Below are positions 7,242-14,247 of a stretch of 14,247 bases of DNA, in pieces. The first letter of the stretch is position 1. Each line of letters starts with the position of its first letter. This DNA comes from Chitinivibrionia bacterium. GTDB lineage: Bacteria; Krumholzibacteriota; Krumholzibacteriia; WVZY01. Both the position numbers and the translations under genes were made by a program. The stretch spans positions 1 to 14,247 of the forward strand of contig JACQXT010000158.1 in assembly GCA_016208665.1 (NCBI GenBank), in the 5' to 3' direction. The notes beneath the pieces were generated by a model. It was not told the DNA's origin. It saw only the letters and a program-made list of their open reading frames with translations, and searched no databases.

Positions 7242-8561
7242 ATGTCCATTGCCCTGCCGAGCGACGAAAAAGAACGCGATCGCGTCTGGAACGATTTTCT
7301 GACGTGCATCAATACGATGGTGAGCAAGCAAACCATCGAAACCTGGTTCAAGCCGATGCGCCTCCTCCCGAGCGACGGCGACTGCGTCGCCATCGAGTGC
7401 CCGAGCAAGTTTTTCATCGATTGGGTCGAGGAGCACCACCGCGACAAGATCATGTACGCGTTCCGGAAGGCGCTCGGGTTCGAGCCCGCCCTTCGATTCG
7501 TCAACGGGAACGAATCGCCCGACGAGATCCTCGCCAAGCGCACCGGGGTCTCGCAGGCGCAGGCGCCCCAGCAGCTCCGCAAGAAGCCGCACTACAAGGG
7601 CGACCAACTGAACCCGAAATATACCTTCGGCGAATTCGTCGTCGGCAGCAACAGCCGCATGACCTACGCCGCCTGTCTCGCCGTTTCCGAGAAACCCGCC
7701 GTCGTGTATAACCCGCTGTTCATCTACGGGGGCGTCGGGTTGGGGAAAACGCATCTCATGCAGGCCATCGGCCACTATGTGCTCGAGAACAATCTCTCGC
7801 ACAAGGTTCATTACAGCTCCGCCGAAACGTTCATGAACGAGCTCATAACGGCCATCCGGCTCGGCAATAGCCACGAATTCAGAGAGCGCTATCGCACCGT
7901 TGACATTCTCTTGATCGACGACGTCCAGTTTCTCGCGGGCAAGGAGAGCACGCAGGAGGAGTTTTTCCACACGTTCAACTCCCTGCACGGAAGCCGCAAA
8001 CAGATCGTCGTAACCAGCGACCGGGGGCTCATCACCGACATCCAGCCCCCCGACTACGAAACGCGGCTCGCGATCCTGCGCAAGAAAGTCGAAAAGGACA
8101 AAGTGGAAATCCCGGACGATGTGCTGGCCTTGATCGCGGACAGCGTCAAGAGCAACATCCGCGAGCTCGAGGGAAGCCTCGTCAAGCTCCTGGTGCACGC
8201 GAGCGTGTACAAGCGGGATATCGAACTCGACATGGCGAAAGAGGTGCTCAAAGACTTCATCAAGTCGTCAACGAAAAAAATAAGCATCTCGACGATACAG
8301 AAGGTTGTGGCGCAGCACTTCCGCGTGCCGGCGGATGCGATGAAATCGAAAATCAGGACCGCCAAGTACGCGTTCCCGCGCCAGGTCGCGATCTATCTCT
8401 CGCGCGAGTTGACCAATTGCTCCCTGACTCAGATCGGCCAGCGTTTCGGCGGCCGCGATCACACGACCGTCATACATGCGTGCCAGAAGATCAGGGAGCT
8501 GCTCGATCGCGACGTGTCCCTCAAAGCGACGGTGCGGCAACTCATGAAAGACTTGAGTTGA
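7242..8561 (+). CDS. dnaA: Chromosomal replication initiator DnaA, apparently lacking Box VII and the arginine finger
   Basis: DnaA binds DnaA boxes, forms an ATP-dependent filament and opens the origin. I chose the ATG at 7242 (439 residues) because AAAGGA lies seven bases upstream; an in-frame ATG at 7218 has no ribosome-binding site. Domain I (about 10-80) has the WNDFL and TIETWF blocks. Domain II is short. In the AAA+ domain Walker A is GGVGLGKTH (163-171), Walker B LLIDD (223-227) and sensor 2 SNIRELEG (304-311). Domain IV carries the DnaA-box-binding signature IGQRFGGRDHTTVIHAC (398-414). The odd point is at 258-263, TSDRGLI: homologues such as B. subtilis have about 18 further residues between SDR and GLI, holding LEDRLRSRF, the Box VII/arginine-finger segment. 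The frame is kept and no other damage is visible. It may be a true in-frame deletion or an assembly fault. Confidence 0.95.
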   Translation: MSIALPSDEKERDRVWNDFLTCINTMVSKQTIETWFKPMRLLPSDGDCVAIECPSKFFIDWVEEHHRDKIMYAFRKALGFEPALRFVNGNESPDEILAKRTGVSQAQAPQQLRKKPHYKGDQLNPKYTFGEFVVGSNSRMTYAACLAVSEKPAVVYNPLFIYGGVGLGKTHLMQAIGHYVLENNLSHKVHYSSAETFMNELITAIRLGNSHEFRERYRTVDILLIDDVQFLAGKESTQEEFFHTFNSLHGSRKQIVVTSDRGLITDIQPPDYETRLAILRKKVEKDKVEIPDDVLALIADSVKSNIRELEGSLVKLLVHASVYKRDIELDMAKEVLKDFIKSSTKKISISTIQKVVAQHFRVPADAMKSKIRTAKYAFPRQVAIYLSRELTNCSLTQIGQRFGGRDHTTVIHACQKIRELLDRDVSLKATVRQLMKDLS

Positions 8562-8577
8562 TTGCGCATCAACACTC

Positions 8578-8586
8578 TGTGGACAA
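8578..8586 (-). promoter_or_regulatory. DnaA box 5 (TTGTCCACA)
   Basis: One mismatch from consensus and identical to boxes 2 and 3. It starts 17 bp after the dnaA stop. Confidence 0.75.
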
Positions 8587-8619
8587 CACCGGGGAAATGT
8601 ATGTGGAGCGTTCGGCCGA

Positions 8620-8628
8620 TCTGGATAA
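8620..8628 (-). promoter_or_regulatory. DnaA box 6 (TTATCCAGA)
   Basis: One mismatch from TTATCCACA, on the minus strand, in the downstream cluster. Confidence 0.5.
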
Positions 8629-8636
8629 CCCCGCGC

Positions 8637-8645
8637 TTATCAACA
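8637..8645 (+). promoter_or_regulatory. DnaA box 7 (TTATCAACA)
   Basis: One mismatch from consensus, 8 bp after box 6 and in the opposite orientation. Confidence 0.5.
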
Positions 8646-8721
8646 ATCGACGGCGGCATTCTCAACAGCGCCGCGCCTCTGTATGTCGCCGATTCAGAAA
8701 GAGATCGATATATATACCGAC

Positions 8722-8730
8722 ATATCAACA
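8722..8730 (+). promoter_or_regulatory. Weak DnaA box 8 (ATATCAACA) next to the trio tract
   Basis: Two mismatches from consensus but one from box 7. Its position, five bases (CTCCC) before the CTA repeats, is where a box is expected to nucleate a DnaA filament on the trios. Confidence 0.4.
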
Positions 8731-8734
8731 CTCC

Positions 8735-8752
8735 CTACTACTACTTCTGCTT
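8735..8752 (+). promoter_or_regulatory. DnaA-trio-like tract at the unwinding site
   Basis: CTACTACTACTTCTGCTT is six CTN triplets. Read 3' to 5' on the other strand they are GAT GAT GAT GAA GAC GAA, fitting the 3'-GAT-5' trio described for bacterial origins, where DnaA-ATP engages single-stranded DNA. B. subtilis has a very similar CTACTATTACTTCTACTA at the matching place upstream of dnaN. AT-rich DNA follows immediately. Confidence 0.65.
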
Positions 8753-8775
8753 TAGATATAACAATAAGAAGTAGT
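8740..8775. repeat. 9-bp inverted repeat spanning the unwinding site
   Basis: ACTACTTCT (8740-8748) is repeated as its exact reverse complement AGAAGTAGT (8767-8775) around an 18-nt AT-rich centre. The left arm is part of the trio tract, so the right arm places trio-like triplets on the opposite strand. Confidence 0.6.
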
Positions 8776-8789
8776 GATTCTTATAGGAC

Positions 8790-8818
8790 TTGAAATGCGC
8801 TTCATCCGGGAGTATAGT
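8790..8818 (+). promoter_or_regulatory. Sigma-70-type promoter for dnaN
   Basis: TTGAAA (8790-8795) and TATAGT (8813-8818) are separated by the optimal 17 bp, each one base off consensus. Initiation near 8825 would leave a leader of about 30 nt with AGGAGG before the GTG start. It lies directly after the trio and AT-rich tract, so origin opening and dnaN transcription could affect each other. Confidence 0.65.
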
Positions 8819-8854
8819 CGTAAAGCCGCGAAAAGATAATCAGGAGGTTCGGGA

Positions 8855-9979
8855 GTGAAGATCAGTATCGACCAAGAAGTGCTGCTGAAAAAAATAATGG
8901 GTATATCCTCCGTGGTGCCGACGAAGACGTCATTGCCGATCCTGTCGACGTTTCTTGTAGAGGCGGGGAAGGGCAAGGTGTTTTTCACCGCGAACGATCT
9001 CGATGTGTCGTTGACGACGGCGGTGGAATGCGAGCTGCACGGCGACGGCGAGATAGCGGTGCCGGGGAAGAAATTCTTCGAGATAGCGCGGTCGTTGCCG
9101 GCGGATAAGGTGGAAGTGAGCGCGGAGGGCGATAGGCTTTCGATAAAATGCAGAAAGAGCAGATTTAGGATAGTGGGAAAGAGCGCCTCGGAGTTTCCGA
9201 AGCTGCCGGAGCAGAAGCCGCTGGCCGCGTTCACGCTCGATACGAAGATCCTGGACACGATGATTTCAAAGACGATTTACGCGGTGTCGAACGACCTCAC
9301 GAGACCGTCACTCTGCGGCGTGTTGTGGCAGCTCAAACAGGGCAGTTTTATCATGGTGGCGACGGACGGACACCGGCTCTCGAAAGTGGAGTATAGGGGG
9401 CAGTTCAAAGAGGGCGGGGATGCGGGGGACCGGGAGTTTATCGTATCGCCGAAAGCGCTGAACATTCTGCGCGCTCTCTTCGAAAACCGCGCCGAAGTTA
9501 GTATCAAGCTCGCCGAGAACCATATTACCTTCGATCTCGGAGACAGCATCGTGTACTCGCGGCTGCTCGAAGGCCCATTCCCGGACTACAACCAGGTCAT
9601 CCCGCGGGAAAACAAGAAAGAACTCGTGGTAAACAGGGAGGAGTTCACACAAGCGTGCAAGCGCGTGTCCATCCTCTCGAGCGTCATAACGCACCAGATA
9701 CGGATGTCGATCAAAGGGGACGCCGTTACGCTGAGCGTCAACACGCCGGACCTCGGCGAAGCCGTGGAGGAAATACCCTGTTCCTTCAACTCCGAGCAAA
9801 TGGATATCGGATACAACGCGCGGTACCTTCTCGATATGCTCCGCACGATGGATACGGAGGACGTCAGTTTCCATCTTGACCGGAACGACAACGCCGGAAT
9901 GCTGTTGCCGTACGGGGAAGAAGGGGACCTGAAGTACCAATGTCTGCTCATGCCGCTGCGCCTGAGCGACAGCGACTAG
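8855..9979 (+). CDS. dnaN: DNA polymerase III beta subunit (sliding clamp)
   Basis: This 374-residue protein is of normal length and forms the dimeric ring that tethers the replicative polymerase to DNA. Three clamp repeats can be followed: about 1-120 (start MKISIDQEVLLKKI, VPTKTSLPILSTFLVEA), about 128-245 (VATDGHRLSKVEY, the LLEGPFPDYNQVIP block) and about 255-374, with the partner-binding C-terminus LLMPLRL near the end. The start is GTG at 8855 with a full AGGAGG at 8842-8847 and a spacing of seven. It has its own promoter at 8790-8818. recF follows after 57 bp. The first third uses less GC-rich codons than the rest, but nothing suggests transfer. Confidence 0.97.
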   Translation: MKISIDQEVLLKKIMGISSVVPTKTSLPILSTFLVEAGKGKVFFTANDLDVSLTTAVECELHGDGEIAVPGKKFFEIARSLPADKVEVSAEGDRLSIKCRKSRFRIVGKSASEFPKLPEQKPLAAFTLDTKILDTMISKTIYAVSNDLTRPSLCGVLWQLKQGSFIMVATDGHRLSKVEYRGQFKEGGDAGDREFIVSPKALNILRALFENRAEVSIKLAENHITFDLGDSIVYSRLLEGPFPDYNQVIPRENKKELVVNREEFTQACKRVSILSSVITHQIRMSIKGDAVTLSVNTPDLGEAVEEIPCSFNSEQMDIGYNARYLLDMLRTMDTEDVSFHLDRNDNAGMLLPYGEEGDLKYQCLLMPLRLSDSD

Positions 9980-9982
9980 AAA

Positions 9983-10026
9983 GCGCCGGCGCGGCGCAAA
10001 GCCGCCCGGGCCGTACCGACGGCGGG
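9983..10026. repeat. GC-rich palindromic spacer between dnaN and recF
   Basis: It contains the palindromes GCGCCGGCGC (9983-9992) and GCCCGGGC (10004-10011). It also has the words CCGGCGCGGCGC (9986-9997) and CGACGGCGGG (10017-10026), which recur in the same order in the gyrB-gyrA spacer. Confidence 0.45.
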
Positions 10027-10036
10027 GTTCGTCTCT

Positions 10037-11167
10037 GTGCACCTATTGAGCATCGCCACCGAACAGTTCAGGAATCTTCATTCCGCCCGCATCGAGGTTT
10101 CCCCGAACGTCAATGTGCTCGAAGGCGACAACGGCCACGGCAAGACCAACATGCTGGAGGCCGTGCAGATGTTCAGGTTCGGAAGGTCCTTCCGGACGCA
10201 CCGCGACACGGACCTCATCCGCTTCGGCGCGCAGTTTTGCAGGGTCGAGGCGGAAGCGGCGATGGACGGCGGCCGCCGCGAAACCTTCGCCCTCTCGATC
10301 GACGAGGGCGGCAACAAGCGCATACGGGCCGGCGGCAAGGATGTGGCGAAACTCTCGGAGCTCGTGGGGAGGTATCCCTGCATCCTCTTCGGACCGCAGG
10401 ACCTGAGGATCGTGAACGGGTTCCCCGCCGAGAGACGGCGGTTCGTCGACATGGCCGGAAGCATGGCGAATCGCGAGTACCTCGATGCGCTCAGATCCTA
10501 CGGGCGTGTCCTCGCCCAGCGAAATGCAGCGCTCAAGGCGAGATGCGAGCTCGAGGAGCTGCGGGCCTGGAACGGCGAGCTGGTGTCGAGGGGAACCGCC
10601 CTTTCGCACGCCCGGAGCGGCGTGGCGGAGGAGCTCCGGCGGGAGATGCGCGCTTTCGCGGCGGAGCTCTCAGGCGCGGGCGACATCGACATGGAGTACG
10701 CGGGCGAAATCGGAGAGGCTGGGGAGTTTCTAGAACGGCTCCAGGCGGCCGAGCGCGAGGAACGAAGGCGCGGCGCGACACTCGTCGGGCCCCACAAGGA
10801 CGACGTCGATTTGCGCATTGACGGCACCGATGTGAGGCGGTTCGGATCGCAGGGACAGAAGAGACTCTGCGCAGTGGTCTTGCGCCTCGCGGAAATGCGT
10901 TTCATAGAAGGGCGCCGCAACGAACGATGCATGCTCCTGCTCGACGACGTTTTCTCGGAACTCGACGCGGGTAACGGCGCCCGGCTGATGACTCTTTTGA
11001 GCGGTCCGCATCAGGTGTTTATAACTTCCCCGGCGCGCATACGCTGGGAACATCCAGGCGCGATAAGCACATTCCGCGTCGAAAGCGGACGCATCGAAGT
11101 GCAACTATTTGATAAAAAACAAGTTGCAAGCGAACAAAAAAGGCAAAAAGGCAAAAAAACCCTTTGA
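10037..11167 (+). CDS. recF: DNA replication and repair protein RecF
   Basis: This 376-residue SMC-like ATPase helps load RecA at single-stranded gaps with RecO and RecR. Walker A is GDNGHGKT (30-37), the ABC signature is SQGQKR (271-276) and Walker B is LLLDDVFSELD (300-310). The GPHKDD motif (251-256) and the YPCILFGPQDL block (113-123) are also typical. I chose the GTG at 10037 because MHLLSIATEQFRNL matches the family start (MHL...L..FRN); the ribosome-binding site is weak (GGCGGGG). The C-terminal tail is lysine-rich and may be a lineage extension. dnaN-recF-dciA-gyrB order is common near bacterial origins, and dciA follows after 32 bp. Confidence 0.95.
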   Translation: MHLLSIATEQFRNLHSARIEVSPNVNVLEGDNGHGKTNMLEAVQMFRFGRSFRTHRDTDLIRFGAQFCRVEAEAAMDGGRRETFALSIDEGGNKRIRAGGKDVAKLSELVGRYPCILFGPQDLRIVNGFPAERRRFVDMAGSMANREYLDALRSYGRVLAQRNAALKARCELEELRAWNGELVSRGTALSHARSGVAEELRREMRAFAAELSGAGDIDMEYAGEIGEAGEFLERLQAAEREERRRGATLVGPHKDDVDLRIDGTDVRRFGSQGQKRLCAVVLRLAEMRFIEGRRNERCMLLLDDVFSELDAGNGARLMTLLSGPHQVFITSPARIRWEHPGAISTFRVESGRIEVQLFDKKQVASEQKRQKGKKTL

Positions 11168-11199
11168 AAATCACATGAAAGAAAGTATCTTTTTTGCGT

Positions 11200-11505
11200 A
11201 TGAACAGCAGTTCATTCGTTAAAGTTTCCGATATACTCCCCGCCATTCTGAAGAAAATCGGTCTCACGCAAAGGTTGGAGGAGAAGGAGATCCTGTCGCT
11301 CTGGGCGGAAGTTGCAGGGGATGAGATAGCCGCCAGGACCCGGGCGGTGAAATATGCCCGAGGTGTCTTGCATGTCCACGTCGCGCACGGCGCATGGATG
11401 CAGGAACTTCATTTCATGGAACAAGAGATTCTGAAGAAGTTCGCCGAGAAGGCCCCCGGCGCTCGCATCCAAAAAATACGCTTCGGCGCGATGAAGCGGG
11501 AATAG
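11200..11505 (+). CDS. dciA: DciA-like protein (DUF721), probable replicative helicase loading factor
   Basis: This 101-residue protein matches the DUF721/DciA pattern: an N-terminal helix (VSDILPAILKKIGL), a central LWAEVAGDEIAARTRAVKYARGVLHVHV block, then WMQELHFMEQEILKKF and a C-terminal IQKIRF. DciA is regarded as the ancestral partner that helps load the DnaB helicase in bacteria lacking DnaC or DnaI. The family and gene position are clear; the function here is inferred from them. I prefer the ATG at 11200, since a TTG two codons earlier has no better ribosome-binding site and neither start has a strong one. The stop is 15 bp before gyrB, so the two genes are probably co-transcribed. Confidence 0.85.
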   Translation: MNSSSFVKVSDILPAILKKIGLTQRLEEKEILSLWAEVAGDEIAARTRAVKYARGVLHVHVAHGAWMQELHFMEQEILKKFAEKAPGARIQKIRFGAMKRE

Positions 11506-13425
<1,920 letters not shown>

Positions 13426-13437
13426 GGCGGCGCGCGG

Positions 13438-13459
13438 CGCGGCGGGCGGACCCGCCGCG
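13438..13459. repeat. Perfect 9-bp GC hairpin in the gyrB-gyrA spacer
   Basis: CGCGGCGGG (13438-13446) and CCCGCCGCG (13451-13459) are exact inverted copies around a CGGA loop, 12 bp after the gyrB stop. No T-run follows, so it is not a standard intrinsic terminator; it could pause polymerase or protect the gyrB 3' end. Confidence 0.6.
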
Positions 13460-13476
13460 GCTTCCGGACCGGGAGC

Positions 13477-13493
13477 TCCGGCGCGGCGCCGGA
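13477..13493. repeat. 8-bp GC inverted repeat with one central base, gyrB-gyrA spacer
   Basis: TCCGGCGC and GCGCCGGA flank a single G. In RNA the central bases would have to open to form a loop. The word CCGGCGCGGCGC inside it also occurs in the dnaN-recF spacer. Confidence 0.5.
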
Positions 13494-13529
13494 TTCGACG
13501 GCGGGCACACGCAGATCAAGGAGACATGA

Positions 13530-14247
13530 ATGGCTGTCGATCGAGAAAGAGTGATTCCGATTCGCATCGAAGACGAGATGAAAAGCTCGTATCTCGACTA
13601 CTCGATGAGCGTCATCATTTCCAGGGCGCTTCCGGACGTTCGGGACGGTTTGAAACCGGTCCACCGGCGGGTCCTGACCGCGATGAACGATCTCAATCTC
13701 ACCCACACCCGCCCGTACCGGAAGTCCGCAAAGGTGACAGGGGACGTGAACGGCAATTACCATCCCCATGGAACGGCCGCGATCTACGAGACGATCGTGC
13801 GCATGGCGCAGGACTTTTCCCTTCGCTACCCCATTGTAGACGGCCAGGGAAACTTCGGTTCCGTCGACGGGGATCCGGCCGCGGCGGAGCGGTACACCGA
13901 AGTGCGGATGAAAGAGTTCGGCGAGGAACTCCTGGCCGATCTCGAAATGGAGACCGTCGACTTCGGGCCCAACTACGACGGTTCGAGGATGATGCCCCTG
14001 GTGCTCCCCGCGAAGGTGCCCAACCTCCTGGTGAACGGCGCGTCCGGCATCGCCGTGGGAATGGCGACGAACGTGCCGCCTCACAACATGACGGAAATCG
14101 TGGACGGCCTCGTATGCCTGCTCGAGAACCCGGATTGTGCGGATGAGGAGCTGTTCGAGCTCGTGCAGGGCCCCGATTTCCCCACCGCCGGCATCGTGCT
14201 CGGCAAGCTGGGTATATTGGAGGCCTATAAGACCGGCAAGGGGAGAG
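13530..14247 (+). CDS. gyrA: DNA gyrase subunit A, N-terminal part (gene continues beyond window)
   Basis: This is the cleavage-religation subunit of gyrase; 239 codons are visible. The ATG at 13530 has AAGGAG at 13518-13523, spacing six; another ATG at 13526 is out of frame. Numbering coincides with E. coli GyrA. Arg32, Lys42, His45, Arg46, Arg47, His78 and His80 are present, and the catalytic tyrosine is Tyr122 in [28 protein letters not shown] and [22 protein letters not shown] are typical. The quinolone pocket reads [10 protein letters not shown], so residues 82, 83 and 87 are Thr, Ala and Glu where E. coli has Asp, Ser and Asp. The extended names GyrA and ParC cannot be fully told apart without the C-terminal domain, but pairing with gyrB and the loop NYHPHG favour GyrA. 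Confidence 0.96.
   Translation, partial: MAVDRERVIPIRIEDEMKSSYLDYSMSVIISRALPDVRDGLKPVHRRVLTAMNDLNLTHTRPYRKSAKVTGDVNGNYHPHGTAAIYETIVRMAQDFSLRYPIVDGQGNFGSVDGDPAAAERYTEVRMKEFGEELLADLEMETVDFGPNYDGSRMMPLVLPAKVPNLLVNGASGIAVGMATNVPPHNMTEIVDGLVCLLENPDCADEELFELVQGPDFPTAGIVLGKLGILEAYKTGKGR

Larger units (their letters stand above)
8562..8854. other. dnaA-dnaN intergenic region, downstream origin half with likely unwinding site
   Basis: This 293-bp spacer has no gene. It holds four DnaA-box-like sites (8578, 8620, 8637, 8722), an alternating AT tract (GATCGATATATATA, 8703-8716), a DnaA-trio-like tract (8735-8752), an AT-rich segment and the dnaN promoter. The order box, short GC spacer, CTA repeats, AT-rich DNA, dnaN matches the B. 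subtilis downstream origin as I remember it, so this is the best candidate for the DNA unwinding element. Confidence 0.75.

Noticed and set aside
7062..8198. Minus-strand 378-codon open frame opposite dnaA
   Set aside because: It is a mirror of GC-rich dnaA codons, crosses DnaA boxes, and reads as low-complexity acidic and valine-rich protein.

Overview
The window is the replication-origin neighbourhood of a bacterial chromosome, and almost all of it is coding. Seven genes (rpmH, rnpA, yidD, yidC, khpB/jag, mnmE, mnmG) run leftward on the minus strand from an origin region near 6.5-7.2 kb. Six genes (dnaA, dnaN, recF, dciA, gyrB, gyrA) run rightward from it. mnmG is cut by the left edge and gyrA by the right edge. 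I see no mobile element, CRISPR array, tRNA, rRNA or obviously foreign gene.

The organism looks like a moderately GC-rich bacterium with a Gram-negative envelope, because YidC carries the large periplasmic P1 domain. It uses Shine-Dalgarno sequences (AGGAGG before dnaN, AAGGAG before gyrA) and sigma-70-like hexamers. Some MnmG wording (for example [10 protein letters not shown]) recalls the Bacteroidetes/Chlorobi (FCB) side of the tree, but I cannot place the lineage from sequence alone. The helicase-loader-type protein here is DciA (DUF721).

The left arm makes ribosomal protein L34, the RNase P protein, the YidD/YidC membrane-insertion pair, a KH-R3H RNA-binding protein and the two subunits of the tRNA wobble-uridine modification complex. 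Gaps are short: rnpA and yidD overlap by 4 nt, yidD-yidC are 11 bp apart, yidC-khpB 6 bp, khpB-mnmE 33 bp and mnmE-mnmG 42 bp. This suggests one long operon. The right arm makes the initiator, the sliding clamp, a recombination mediator, the helicase-loading factor and gyrase.

The origin looks bipartite, as in Bacillus. One DnaA-box cluster lies upstream of dnaA (6829-7093) and a second lies between dnaA and dnaN (8578-8730). The second leads into a DnaA-trio-like tract (8735-8752), an AT-rich segment and a good dnaN promoter.

The most surprising point is inside dnaA. By comparison with remembered E. coli and B. subtilis DnaA, about 18 residues are missing in frame from the AAA+ domain. The missing block contains Box VII and the arginine finger, while the rest of the protein looks intact. 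Other points are a mirrored trio-like repeat at the unwinding site, a non-canonical quinolone-pocket sequence in GyrA (T82, A83, E87), and GC-rich palindromes in several spacers.
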